From positions 1 to 25,556 of the forward strand of contig BOCB01000021.1 of NCBI GenBank assembly GCA_026002695.1: DNA of 25,556 nucleotides, given 5' to 3'. Below, one piece after another: positions 7,375 through 15,365 of this stretch. Below the pieces are notes generated by a model. That model worked only from the letters and a program-made list of their open reading frames with translations. It did no database searches and had not been told where the DNA came from. Source of the stretch: Synergistales bacterium (GTDB taxonomy: Bacteria; Synergistota; Synergistia; Synergistales; Synergistaceae). The position numbers were made by a program, and so were the translations under genes. How positions within the stretch are numbered: position 1 is the first letter of the stretch; each line of letters starts with the position of its first letter.

Positions 7375-8553
7375 CTACGAAAACTTATCCTTCATCCAGT
7401 CGAAGAGGTTTTCTTTTTTGCTCTCCTTGTTTTCCTTTGTGCCGGCCTTTGAAACATTGACCTTCAATTCGTCGGCGAGTTCAGTCATCAGGCGCTTGGC
7501 GTTGTCCGACAAATTCTTCGGAACCGTCACCCTGACGTGTATGTGCATGTCGCCTCTGCCGCCGCCGCGCAGCTTCGGCATCCCCCTGCCCCTTACCCGC
7601 AGCGTCGCGCCCGGCTGCGTGCCTGCCGGTACGTCGAGGTTCTCCGAGCCGTCAAAGGTCTGCACGTGTATCGTAGTGCCGAGAGCCGCCTGCGGCACGG
7701 ATATTTCCACGCTGATATGCAGGTCGTCGCCCGACCTCTCGAAGCGTTTGTCCGGCTTCACGTTCAGTACGATGAAGAGGTCTCCCGAAGGCCCGCCGTT
7801 GCGCCCCGCCTCGCCCGCGCCTCCCATGCGAAGGCTCGTGCCGGTGTCGACGCCCGGGGGTATTTTGACCTCTAACTTGCGCGTTTTTCTTACCCTTCCG
7901 GCTCCTCCGCATTCGGCGCAGCGCTTCGTGATTACCTTGCCCGTGCCGCCGCACTTCGCGCACGCGCCCGTCTGGCGCATCTGCCCGAACGGTGTGTTTA
8001 TCACCTGCTCGACGCGTCCGCTGCCTCCGCAAGCCTGACAGCTCTGCACGTCGGAGCCCGGTTCCGCGCCGCTGCCCGAGCATGTCGGACAGGTCTCCTC
8101 GCGCGGAACCTCCACATCCTTCGTCGCGCCTCTGTAAGCGGTTTCGAGGTCTATGGCCATCCTCATCTCGAGGTCGGAGCCGCGCCGAGGAGAGTTGGGC
8201 GCGCCGCGGCCCCGCCCTCTGCCCCCGAAGAAACCGCCGAAGAGGTCCTCCAGCGTCTCGCCGTCCATGCCGCCGAAACCGCCGAAGCCTCCGAACCCGC
8301 CGCCCTCGCCGGGGGGCGGCGCGTCCCCGACGAAGCCGAACTGGTCGTACTGAGCTTTTTTCTTGGGGTCGCTCAACACGTCGTGCGCCTCGTTTATCTC
8401 CTTGAATTTTTTACCGGCCTCCGCGTCGCCCTGATTCACGTCGGGATGGTACTTCCTCGTCAGCTTGCGGTACGCCTTCTTTATCTCGTCCGCGGAAGCG
8501 TTCCGGGATACGCCTAATATGTCGTAATAGTCTTTTTTGCCGGAAGCTGCCAC
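7375..8553 (-). CDS. dnaJ: Chaperone protein DnaJ (Hsp40)
   Basis: Cytoplasmic co-chaperone that delivers unfolded clients to DnaK and stimulates its ATPase. The J domain is at the N-terminus (DYYDILGVSRNAS) with the essential HPD in KYHPDVN. A Gly/Phe-rich linker follows, then the full zinc domain with four CxxCxGxG repeats (CPTCSGSG, CQACGGSG, CAKCGGTG, CAECGGAG) and the C-terminal client-binding domain. Length about 392 residues, normal for the family. The GTG at 8553 is preferred because GAGGTGAG lies at a suitable distance; a GTG at 8562 would overlap that site. It is the last gene of the hrcA-grpE-dnaK-dnaJ operon. A GC hairpin in the 73-nt gap after dnaK may lower dnaJ expression. Confidence 0.97.
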   Translation of the reverse strand: MAASGKKDYYDILGVSRNASADEIKKAYRKLTRKYHPDVNQGDAEAGKKFKEINEAHDVLSDPKKKAQYDQFGFVGDAPPPGEGGGFGGFGGFGGMDGETLEDLFGGFFGGRGRGRGAPNSPRRGSDLEMRMAIDLETAYRGATKDVEVPREETCPTCSGSGAEPGSDVQSCQACGGSGRVEQVINTPFGQMRQTGACAKCGGTGKVITKRCAECGGAGRVRKTRKLEVKIPPGVDTGTSLRMGGAGEAGRNGGPSGDLFIVLNVKPDKRFERSGDDLHISVEISVPQAALGTTIHVQTFDGSENLDVPAGTQPGATLRVRGRGMPKLRGGGRGDMHIHVRVTVPKNLSDNAKRLMTELADELKVNVSKAGTKENKESKKENLFDWMKDKFS

Positions 8554-8600
8554 GGCGCTCACCTCACGAAAAAAATTTTAATGTTACAAATGATTGGCAG

Positions 8601-8619
8601 GGGCGGCATTCTGCCGCCC
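8601..8619 (-). promoter_or_regulatory. Hairpin between dnaK and dnaJ
   Basis: Perfect 8-bp stem GGGCGGCA/TGCCGCCC with a 3-nt loop and no T-run, just after the dnaK stop codon. It is likely to act as an attenuating or mRNA-stabilising element that sets the dnaK:dnaJ ratio. Confidence 0.45.
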
Positions 8620-8626
8620 GTTAGTC

Positions 8627-10465
8627 TTATTCGCCGGATTCTTTGAAATCCGCGTCTACGGTCGAGCTGTCCGAGGCGGCTTCGCTGCCCTGCTCCGGCG
8701 CCGCCTGCTCATCCGACGCGGCCTGCGCCTGCGCGTAGGCGCGCTCAGCGATCGGGTGCAGGGATTTGAGCAGTTCCTCTTTCGCGGCGTTTATGGCCGA
8801 TATGTCATCGGACTGCATCCGCTCGCGCAGCTCGGATATTTTCGCCTCAACTTCGGCCTTCTCCGTATCGCTCACCTTGTCGCCGAGGTCACTGATGGAT
8901 TTTTCGGCGTTGTACGCTACGGAGTCCGCCTCATTGCGCGCCTCGATTGTTTCCTTCTTGTGCTTGTCCTCGTCCGCGTGGCTCTCCGCGTCGTGACGCA
9001 TCTTCTCTATGTCGGCGTCCGAGAGGCGCGACGACTGTATAGTGATGTGCTGCGCCTTGCCCGTGCCCTTGTCCTTCGCAGTAACGTTCACTATGCCGTT
9101 GACGTCGATGTCGAACGTCACCTCTATCTGAGGTATGCCGCGCGGCGCCGAGGGAATCCCGTCGAGCGTAAACTTGCCGAGCGTGACGTTGTCGGCGGCC
9201 ATCGCGCGCTCGCCCTGGAGGACGTGGACCTCGACCTGCGGCTGATTGTCTGCCGCCGTGGTGAAAATCTGGCTGCGCGACGCCGGTATCGCCGTGTTGC
9301 GCTCGATTATCTTCGTGAACACTCCGCCCATAGTCTCCAAGCCGAGGGAGAGCGGCGTTACGTCGACCAATACTATGTCCTTATGCTCGCCGGAGAGGAT
9401 AGCGCCCTGCAAAGCCGCGCCTACGGCGACGCACTCGTCCGGGTTCACTCCCTTTGTCGGATCCTTGCCGAGCAGATCCTTTACCTTCTTCTGCACCATC
9501 GGCATACGGGTGGAGCCGCCGACGAGCAGAACCTTGTCGATCTCGGACGCTTTCAGCCCGGCATCCTTGAGCGCGGACTCCGTCGGGCGCACGACGCGCT
9601 CCAAAAGATTCCTCGTCAAGTCCTCGAACTTCGCCCTCGTGAGGGTGAGCTCAAAGTGTTTCGGGCCGTTCTGGTCGGCGGTTATGAACGGCAGGGATAT
9701 GGTGGTCTCCGCCATCGAGGACAGCTCTATCTTGGCCTTTTCGGCGGCCTCGCGCAGACGCTGTACGGCCATCTTGTCCTTCCTGAGGTCTACGCCGTCG
9801 CTCTTCCTGAACTCCTCTATCATCCAATCGACGACTTTATTGTCCCAGTCGTCGCCGCCGAGCATATTGTCGCCCGACGTCGCGAGAACCTCAAACACCC
9901 CGTCGCCGACGTCGAGTATCGAGACGTCGAACGTGCCGCCGCCGAGGTCGAATACGAGTATCTTGTGCTCGCCCTCCTTGTCAGCCCCGTAAGCGAGGCA
10001 GGCCGCGGTCGGCTCATTTATGACGCGGAGAACCTCCAAGCCCGCTATCGTTCCCGCGTCCTTCGTCGCCTGACGCTGCGCGTCCGTAAAGTACGCCGGG
10101 CACGTTATGACCGCCTGAGTTACCGGCGTACCGAGATATTCCTCCGCGTCCCTCTTCAGCTTCTGGAGTATCATAGCCGAGATCTCCTGCGGACTGTGCG
10201 CCTTGCCCTCTATGTTTACCTTATAGTCGGAGCCCATCTTTCTCTTGATCGAGATTACGGTGTGCTCCGTGTTCACTACCGCCTGACGCTTGGCGAGCTG
10301 TCCGACGAGGCGCTCCCCGTCCTTAGTGAACGCCACTACGGACGGCGTCGTCCTGCTTCCCTCCGCGTTCGGGATAACTGTGACGCTATCCCCTTCCTTG
10401 ACCGCGACGCAGCTATTAGTGGTTCCAAGGTCTATACCTATAACTTTTCCCGTTATTTTAGCCAT
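8627..10465 (-). CDS. dnaK: Chaperone protein DnaK (Hsp70)
   Basis: A 612-residue ATP-dependent chaperone. The ATPase domain shows the phosphate-1 loop IGIDLGTTNSCVAV, phosphate-2 VFDLGGGTFDVS, and the adenosine loop LLVGGSTRMPMV. The linker DVTPLSLGLETMGG leads to the substrate-binding domain (LQGERAMAADN) and an alpha-helical lid. The tail is Ala/Gln/Glu/Ser-rich and ends FKESGE. It starts with an ATG preceded by GGGGGT. It lies 110 nt downstream of grpE, and this gap carries the leader motif that is also found in front of hrcA. It works with GrpE and DnaJ of the same operon and is controlled by HrcA/CIRCE further upstream. Confidence 0.98.
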   Translation of the reverse strand: MAKITGKVIGIDLGTTNSCVAVKEGDSVTVIPNAEGSRTTPSVVAFTKDGERLVGQLAKRQAVVNTEHTVISIKRKMGSDYKVNIEGKAHSPQEISAMILQKLKRDAEEYLGTPVTQAVITCPAYFTDAQRQATKDAGTIAGLEVLRVINEPTAACLAYGADKEGEHKILVFDLGGGTFDVSILDVGDGVFEVLATSGDNMLGGDDWDNKVVDWMIEEFRKSDGVDLRKDKMAVQRLREAAEKAKIELSSMAETTISLPFITADQNGPKHFELTLTRAKFEDLTRNLLERVVRPTESALKDAGLKASEIDKVLLVGGSTRMPMVQKKVKDLLGKDPTKGVNPDECVAVGAALQGAILSGEHKDIVLVDVTPLSLGLETMGGVFTKIIERNTAIPASRSQIFTTAADNQPQVEVHVLQGERAMAADNVTLGKFTLDGIPSAPRGIPQIEVTFDIDVNGIVNVTAKDKGTGKAQHITIQSSRLSDADIEKMRHDAESHADEDKHKKETIEARNEADSVAYNAEKSISDLGDKVSDTEKAEVEAKISELRERMQSDDISAINAAKEELLKSLHPIAERAYAQAQAASDEQAAPEQGSEAASDSSTVDADFKESGE

Positions 10466-10500
10466 CTGAAATACCCCCTAAAATCTATATTATTATTAGA

Positions 10501-10526
10501 AGCCTGAAGGGTAACGATAAAACCTT
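10501..10526 (-). promoter_or_regulatory. Shared leader motif upstream of dnaK
   Basis: The minus strand reads AAGGTTTTATCGTTACCC followed by TTCAGGCT. It nearly matches the motif at 12186-12212 in the hrcA leader, and both lie 35-60 nt upstream of a start codon in the same operon. Function unknown. Confidence 0.4.
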
Positions 10527-10560
10527 AGCCGGCTCTTTGTTTCCTTAGAAAGAAATGAGC

Positions 10561-10575
10561 GGGCGAACCCCGCCC
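10561..10575 (-). promoter_or_regulatory. Short GC hairpin right after grpE
   Basis: GGGCG/CGCCC with a 5-nt loop, starting immediately after the grpE stop. It is followed by a weak pyrimidine stretch on the minus strand. It may attenuate or process the operon mRNA. Confidence 0.3.
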
Positions 10576-11121
10576 CTACTGTTTTTTCTTGCCTACCTTC
10601 ACCTTTGCGGCGCTGAGGACTTTGCCTCCGAGGATATAGCCTCTGTGCAGCTCTTCGAGCACTTTGCCGTCCTCCTCGTCGTCAGTCACGCCGACGGTCA
10701 TTACCGCCTCGTGCCGCGACGGGTCGAACTTGCCGTCGGTCTCTATTACGGAGAGGCCGAGGTTTTTCAGCGCCGCGAGAAACTGCCTCTGCACCATCGA
10801 CACTCCCTTGCAGAGCGAGGACTCCTTATCCGGCACGGCTTCGAGCGTCCTGTCCAAATTATCCAAGACGGGCAGCAGCGACTCCACCGCGCTCTCCGCC
10901 GCGAGGGTTCTGTCCCTCGCCCTGTCCCGCTCTACGCGGGCGCGGTAGTTGTAGAAATCCGCCTTGGCATGAGCGGCCTCTTTTTTGTACTCCTCCGCCT
11001 CGTTCCTCGCCTCGTCGAGCAACACGTACACATTCTCGCCGATGGGGAGTTCGCGCTCATAAGTGTCTTTCGGTTCAGTATCGTGTTCCTGATTGTTATT
11101 ACCCGCATTATCCGCCGGCAT
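10576..11121 (-). CDS. grpE: Nucleotide exchange factor GrpE
   Basis: A 181-residue protein that releases ADP from DnaK. After an acidic, disordered N-terminus (about residues 1-35) there is a long alpha-helical stretch (LLDEARNEAEEYKKEAAHAKADFYNYRARVERDR), which is the dimer stalk. The beta-rich head includes LPVLDNLDRTLEAV, FDPSRHEAVMTV and GYILGGKVLSAAKVKV, which are the usual GrpE signatures. The ATG at 11121 is used because GGTGGAG lies upstream and only 4 nt separate it from the hrcA stop, so the two are translationally close. Confidence 0.96.
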   Translation of the reverse strand: MPADNAGNNNQEHDTEPKDTYERELPIGENVYVLLDEARNEAEEYKKEAAHAKADFYNYRARVERDRARDRTLAAESAVESLLPVLDNLDRTLEAVPDKESSLCKGVSMVQRQFLAALKNLGLSVIETDGKFDPSRHEAVMTVGVTDDEEDGKVLEELHRGYILGGKVLSAAKVKVGKKKQ

Positions 11122-11125
11122 TTTA

Positions 11126-12151
11126 TCACTCCACCTCCGTGCTTTCGTCAAGGTCGCTTATTTCGTACAGAACCTTGTCCAGAGCCGAGATCACTTTTTC
11201 ATAATTCATCCTCTTAGGGCCTATGACGCCGAGCATCGTCTTCTGTCCGGCGGCGCTCGACGATGAGACTATCAGCGAGAAGTTCTCGAGCTCAGGCAAA
11301 CCCTTCTCGCCGCCTATCACGACGCTCAGGCCGTCAGCCGCGTCGCACTTGCGCAAGAGGTCGGCCATAGCGCTCTCCTGCTCCAATATGGAGAAGAGTG
11401 CCCGAAAACGCCCTATATCCTGAAAATCCGGCACATTGAACAAGTTCGACAGCGAACCGGTAAAAACCGACGTCCTGTCGCTCGACAGAAATTTGTCGAG
11501 CTCGTCCAGAGCCACGCGGCACGAGTCCGTGTATCTGCTTAACTCCTGCGCGATGTAGCTCCGAAGCGCGGCCCTGATCTCGCCCCACTCGTTGCCTGAG
11601 AGCGCGTTGATCCTCCGCGCCAGGTCTTCGAGGGCATCCTGCGACAGGTCGTACTCCATCGGAACGACCTTGTGATGTACGACGCCGCCCTCCAATACGA
11701 CCAAGAGCAGCATACTCTGCGAACTCAGCCGTATGAAATCTATCTTGTTCAATCTCGCCTGCCGCAGCTGCCTGACGGCCGCGACGCCGACATAGCTCGA
11801 CAAATTAGACAGCAGCTCGGACGCGGACGCGAGAGCTCCCTCCACGCCGTCACGGTGGGCCTTGAGATTTTCCACCCACTCGCCCTCGCCCGAGGCGCGT
11901 TCTTTCCTGCGCCGGAGCACCGAATCAACGAAGATGCGGTACGCGCTCGTGGTCGGCACCCTGCCCGCCGACGTGTGAGGCTGCATGAGATAACCCATCT
12001 CCTCGAGGTCGGCCATCTCGTTCCTTATAGTGGCGGCGCTCCTGCCGGTAAGATAGCGCTTCGAGAGAGTACGCGACCCAACGTGATCGCCGCTCTCTAT
12101 GAACTCGCACACGACGGATAAAAGAACCTCTAATTGTCTCTCGGTCAGCAT
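11126..12151 (-). CDS. hrcA: Heat-inducible transcription repressor HrcA
   Basis: A 341-residue repressor of the heat-shock operon that binds CIRCE. The N-terminal winged helix contains MLTERQLEVLLSVVCEFI, GSRTLSKRY and SAATIRNEMADLEEMGYL, followed by PHTSAGRVPTTSAYR, all hallmark HrcA segments. The remainder is the GAF-like dimerisation region, with IGGEKGLPELENFSLI and MLGVIGPKRMNYEKVI near the C-terminus. The ATG at 12151 is chosen because homologues start at MLTERQ and GGGGGTG lies upstream; the open frame continues upstream through the operator, so a longer start can be excluded. As first gene of the operon it is autoregulated. Confidence 0.97.
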   Translation of the reverse strand: MLTERQLEVLLSVVCEFIESGDHVGSRTLSKRYLTGRSAATIRNEMADLEEMGYLMQPHTSAGRVPTTSAYRIFVDSVLRRRKERASGEGEWVENLKAHRDGVEGALASASELLSNLSSYVGVAAVRQLRQARLNKIDFIRLSSQSMLLLVVLEGGVVHHKVVPMEYDLSQDALEDLARRINALSGNEWGEIRAALRSYIAQELSRYTDSCRVALDELDKFLSSDRTSVFTGSLSNLFNVPDFQDIGRFRALFSILEQESAMADLLRKCDAADGLSVVIGGEKGLPELENFSLIVSSSSAAGQKTMLGVIGPKRMNYEKVISALDKVLYEISDLDESTEVE

Positions 12152-12185
12152 CGCGTCCCACCCCCGAAAAATTTTTATTGACAGG

Positions 12186-12212
12186 AGCCTAGTAAGGTAA
12201 CGATAAAAACCT
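12186..12212 (-). promoter_or_regulatory. Shared leader motif upstream of hrcA
   Basis: The minus strand reads AGGTTTTTATCGTTACCTT followed by ACTAGGCT, between CIRCE and the hrcA start. It is a near copy of the dnaK leader motif at 10501-10526. Confidence 0.4.
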
Positions 12213-12239
12213 GCCCGCGATTTAATTACCGCTTCCCTA

Positions 12240-12266
12240 TTAGCACTCATGCCGAACGAGCGCTAA
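12240..12266 (-). promoter_or_regulatory. CIRCE operator (HrcA binding site)
   Basis: TTAGCACTC, a 9-nt spacer, then GAGCGCTAA. This matches the CIRCE consensus TTAGCACTC-N9-GAGTGCTAA with a single change in the second arm. It lies just downstream of the -10 box of the hrcA promoter, so HrcA binding would block transcription of the whole operon. Confidence 0.95.
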
Positions 12267-12285
12267 ACTCATCATCAACGCGATA

Positions 12286-12314
12286 AGAATATCAGCCTAT
12301 CGCGTATATGTCAA
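12286..12314 (-). promoter_or_regulatory. Promoter of the hrcA-grpE-dnaK-dnaJ operon
   Basis: On the minus strand: perfect TTGACA at 12314-12309, a 17-bp spacer and TATTCT at 12291-12286. The predicted start point lies just before the CIRCE operator. Confidence 0.85.
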
Positions 12315-12374
12315 GACTAGTCAAAGAAATTTTGCCCGAAAATCGGCAAGATGATATACTAATGGGGAAGTTGG

Positions 12375-12395
12375 CGTGGGGGGATTGCCCCCACG
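12375..12395 (-). terminator. Hairpin after the tautomerase gene
   Basis: CGTGGGGG/CCCCCACG, 8-bp stem and 5-nt loop, 11 nt after the tautomerase stop and before the hrcA promoter. It lacks a T-run on the minus strand, so it may be a weak terminator or a 3' stabiliser. Confidence 0.4.
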
Positions 12396-12406
12396 GTCTT
12401 AATTAT

Positions 12407-12598
12407 TTATTTGTCCTTGTCGCAGGATAGTATGCCGCCTATGGCGAAATCCTCGCGGGGCATGTCGTGGAATATGACCCTGACGTGCTCAGGGACGGTG
12501 GAGAGGTGTTCGCAGGCGAGCTTCGTAACATCGGCGGCGAATTTGCGTTTTACCTCTGTCGAGCGTCCGGTTATCAAATGGACTTGGATTATGGGCAT
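12407..12598 (-). CDS. 4-oxalocrotonate tautomerase family protein
   Basis: A 63-residue single-domain tautomerase. The protein begins MPIIQVHLITGR; removal of Met exposes the catalytic N-terminal proline, and the PxIxVxxxxGR pattern is diagnostic. The rest (KLACEHLSTVPEHVRVIFHDMP) is the usual helix-strand pattern, with the VPEHVRVIFHD segment lining the active site. Such proteins form hexamers and isomerise enol-keto compounds; the natural substrate here is unknown. AAGGAGGAG lies at ideal distance upstream. The start codon is only about 30 nt from the divergent prepilin peptidase start. Confidence 0.92.
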   Translation of the reverse strand: MPIIQVHLITGRSTEVKRKFAADVTKLACEHLSTVPEHVRVIFHDMPREDFAIGGILSCDKDK

Positions 12599-12629
12599 GG
12601 AAATCTCCTCCTTATAAGGGGTGTTAAGA

Positions 12630-13445
12630 TTGAATGACTTGTTATTATCTTCTCAGATTCCGGGCGTAATTGCAATACTGACCGCGCTTTTTTCCGGCGC
12701 TTGCGCCGGATCCTTTATCAACGCGACAGCGATGAGGGCGGCGCGGGGGCGAAAGTGGTGGGGCTCCGAGCGGTCATGCTGCGATAAGTGCGGGAGGACT
12801 CTCTCCGCGGCGGATTTGGTCCCGATATTCTCGTTTATATTTTTGCGCGGCAAGTGCCGTTACTGCGGCAATGAGATCGCGCGGAGGCATTTTGCGGCGG
12901 AGGCGGTCTCTTCTGTGCTGACGTGCGGGCTGTTTATAAGATGGGGCTTGTCTCCGGCGCTCGTCCTGTCGCTCGCCGCGCTATGGTTCGGACTGTTCAA
13001 CTCGCTGACCGACATCGAGAACGGTTTTATATACGACTGGGGGGCCATTCCGCTCGGCCTGATAGGGATAGCTCTGAGACTCGCTTACGGCGGCCGGCCC
13101 GCGGCGCTTGACGGCGTGTATGGGGCGGCTCTCGGCTTCGGCGTCATCGCTGTGATAATACTGATCAGCAGGGGAGGAATGGGCTGGGGCGACGCGGTGC
13201 TCATGCTCGGCATCGGAGGCGCGATGGGGCTGCGGTACTGCGCGCTGTCCCTCTACGCGGGGTTCTTCGCCGGAGGGATAGTGATACTTCCGCTGCTCAT
13301 AATGAAGCGCGTCACGCGCAAGGACGCCGTACCGCTGGGACCGTTCCTCGCGGCGGGAAGCGTCTTCGTGCTGTTTACGGGCAGCTTTTTGGTACGGCAC
13401 CTCGCCGCGCTGCTGGGCCGCGACGCCGGCTGGCCGTGGATGTGA
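12630..13445 (+). CDS. Type 4 prepilin leader peptidase / N-methyltransferase family
   Basis: Polytopic inner-membrane aspartic protease of about 271 residues that would cleave, and probably methylate, type IV pilin or type II secretion pseudopilin precursors. The N-terminal GAFAGSFIN-like segment reads GACAGSFINA. A cytoplasmic loop carries two CxxC pairs (CDKCG, CRYCG) for zinc. The catalytic aspartates are in SLTDIENGFIYD and GMGWGDAVLM. Several membrane segments follow. The TTG at 12630 is preferred because AAGGGG ends 8 nt before it; a GTG at 12621 is the longer option but sits on that site. The pilin substrates are outside the window. Confidence 0.93.
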   Translation: MNDLLLSSQIPGVIAILTALFSGACAGSFINATAMRAARGRKWWGSERSCCDKCGRTLSAADLVPIFSFIFLRGKCRYCGNEIARRHFAAEAVSSVLTCGLFIRWGLSPALVLSLAALWFGLFNSLTDIENGFIYDWGAIPLGLIGIALRLAYGGRPAALDGVYGAALGFGVIAVIILISRGGMGWGDAVLMLGIGGAMGLRYCALSLYAGFFAGGIVILPLLIMKRVTRKDAVPLGPFLAAGSVFVLFTGSFLVRHLAALLGRDAGWPWM

Positions 13446-13476
13446 TAAAAATATTTTATCTTAATTATCGTTCAAA

Positions 13477-14907
13477 TCAGCCTTTCATATTGCGGAACAT
13501 ATTCACCGCGTACCTGTCCGTCATGCCGGAGACCGTGTCCGCCGCTTCCCTCGGGGTCAGGCCCCCGCGCAGGGCGTTCTCGAAGAGCGCCCTGATTATA
13601 CGCTCTATCTTGGGTTCCTCGGCCTTTATCGCATCGTTCAAGTAGACGCGTTCGAACAGGAAACGCCGCAGCGCCTCCGCCTGTTCGAGGATCGGCTCGC
13701 TGAACGCGATTGTTTCTCCGCTCCTCTCTATCACGTCGCTGACTAACGAGTTTATCCTCTTGCTGTGGGTGCGCCCGAGAACCGCGAGCACTCCCTCAGG
13801 CACGTCGCTTACGGAGATAAGCTTCGAGCCGAGCGCGTCGCCGAGATCGTGATTTAGGTACGCTATCGAGTCCGAGACGCGCACCACCCACGCCTCCGTC
13901 GACGACGGGCGCGCGAGCGCAAAGCCGTCCTTTACGTCCACCTGTCCCTTCGAGTGCTGCACAATGCCCATACGCACCTCCCACGTAAGGTTCAGCCCAT
14001 GCCCGCCGCGCTCCAATACATCGACCACGCGCAAGCTCTGATACGAGTGATGAAAGGGCGGCAGTCCATGCTCGGCCGCCACCGCGCGCAGAGCTCGCTC
14101 CCCGGCGTGCCCGAAGGGGGTGTGTCCGAGATCGTGCCCGAGCGCGATTGCCTCTGTGAGGTCCTCGTTGAGGCGGAGGGCGCGCGCGATAGTACGCGCT
14201 ATCTGCGCGACCTCGAGCGTGTGCGTGAGGCGCGTCCTCGTGTGGTCGCTCTCAGGCAGGAAGAGCACCTGAGTCTTGTGCTTCAGCCTGCGAAACGACT
14301 TGCTGTGTATTATCCTGTCCCTGTCGCGCTGGAAGACCGTCCTTATCGGGCACTCGGGCTCGTCCCGCAGCCGCCCCTTGCTCTTCGAGGCAAGAGCCGC
14401 CGCCGCCGAGAGCCATTCCCTCTCGCGAGCCTCTATAGTCTCGCGAAGCGCGAGCTTTTTGGTATTTTGTCCCGGCGCGTCTTTTTTCGGCGCTGGAGGA
14501 TTTTCGGCAACGGGTTTGACCTCGTCGTCGATTGCCTTGTTCGACAACGCGTCGGCCTGTTTGTTCTCCTCGCGGGGTATCCACGTAAATTTGACCTTCA
14601 TGCCCTCGGCCAATCGGCGAGCCTCGTCGCGAAGAACGGCGATGTGAGGCGTCTTCGCCTTGTACTCGCCCTTCATCTGGCTCACGACCAACTTGCTGTC
14701 GCCGCGCGCCTCGATCTCTGTGACGCCGCGGCGCCGCGCCTCGGCGAGGAGCAGGGCAAGCGCCGCGTACTCGGCCTCGTTGTTGGTCTTGATTCCGAGA
14801 TACTCCGCGCACTCCCACACGAGAGCCTTGCCGCTGACGATGCAAGCCCCCGCCCCCGCCTTGCCCGGGTTGCCGCGAGACGCCCCGTCAAAATACCCGA
14901 TCAGCAT
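13477..14907 (-). CDS. Fused RNase HI - dGTPase (HD-domain dNTPase)
   Basis: A 476-residue two-domain protein. Residues 1-128 are a complete RNase HI domain with the four catalytic acids at D7 (GYFDGASRGNPG), E44 (NNEAEY), D70 (ARGDSKLV) and D119 (KQADALSN). A Pro/Lys/Ala-rich linker (about 129-150) leads to a dGTPase-like domain of the HD superfamily. There the metal ligands are H229 (LTHTLEV), H258-D259 (LGHDLGHTPFGHAGE) and D346 (VSDSIAYLNHD). The entry segment FQRDRDRIIHSKSFRRL KHKTQV is diagnostic of that family. The expected activities are cleavage of RNA in RNA-DNA hybrids and removal of triphosphate from dNTPs. The ATG at 14907 follows a G-run, and a full RNase H fold starts at once. 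It stands alone, converging with the prepilin peptidase gene. Confidence 0.93.
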   Translation of the reverse strand: MLIGYFDGASRGNPGKAGAGACIVSGKALVWECAEYLGIKTNNEAEYAALALLLAEARRRGVTEIEARGDSKLVVSQMKGEYKAKTPHIAVLRDEARRLAEGMKVKFTWIPREENKQADALSNKAIDDEVKPVAENPPAPKKDAPGQNTKKLALRETIEAREREWLSAAAALASKSKGRLRDEPECPIRTVFQRDRDRIIHSKSFRRLKHKTQVLFLPESDHTRTRLTHTLEVAQIARTIARALRLNEDLTEAIALGHDLGHTPFGHAGERALRAVAAEHGLPPFHHSYQSLRVVDVLERGGHGLNLTWEVRMGIVQHSKGQVDVKDGFALARPSSTEAWVVRVSDSIAYLNHDLGDALGSKLISVSDVPEGVLAVLGRTHSKRINSLVSDVIERSGETIAFSEPILEQAEALRRFLFERVYLNDAIKAEEPKIERIIRALFENALRGGLTPREAADTVSGMTDRYAVNMFRNMKG

Positions 14908-14948
14908 TTATAGCATGCCCCCCATTAAATGATTTCCCGCATCCCGCG

Positions 14949-15197
14949 CTATACCCTTACCCCATTATTGTAAAGCTCGTTGCATGACAGGTCTAACTCA
15001 TCGTTCCAACTGACGCCGTAACCTCCCGTATCAACGCGCACTTGTTCGAACAAGCCTTTAGTGAGGAACAGAGACTGAAAGGCTTCCCATTTATCAAACA
15101 AGGGTTTCACGTTATACTGCTTCTGTTCCCCGTTCCCAAAACTCACTAATAAACGGTACTCCGGGAGCGGACTGACTTCCTTTACTGTATAAAACAT
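14949..15197 (-). CDS. DUF2442 family protein
   Basis: An 82-residue protein with the short beta-rich DUF2442 pattern: MFYTVKEVSPLPEYRLLVSF, then NVKPLFDKWEAFQSL, and a C-terminal SWNDELDLSCNELY. Family members often sit next to a DUF4160 protein in toxin-antitoxin-like pairs, but no such partner is visible on either side, so this copy appears solitary. The molecular function is unknown. The start is well supported by GGAAGGAGG. It lies 41 nt upstream of the RNase HI-dGTPase gene on the same strand and may be cotranscribed with it. Confidence 0.8.
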   Translation of the reverse strand: MFYTVKEVSPLPEYRLLVSFGNGEQKQYNVKPLFDKWEAFQSLFLTKGLFEQVRVDTGGYGVSWNDELDLSCNELYNNGVRV

Positions 15198-15365
15198 GCT
15201 CGCGCCTCCTTCCGATAGAAACAGAGTCTCTTACATTAAACAAGCGGCGGAAGCTGTATGAATTCTTGTGTATTCCAGACATATATAATATACAACAACA
15301 ACGCGTTATTGTGATATTCTTTTACAGGGATTTTATGTTTACCCTATCATGGAGGTGTTTCCGTA

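Noticed and set aside
8594..10507. Very long plus-strand open frame opposite dnaK
   Set aside because: It is an antisense shadow of dnaK caused by codon bias; it is Arg/Leu/Tyr-rich with no domain and no ribosome site.
13446..13476. A/T palindrome GATAAAA/TTTTATC between the convergent prepilin peptidase and RNase HI-dGTPase genes
   Set aside because: Only A-T pairs and a 3-nt loop; too weak to call a terminator.
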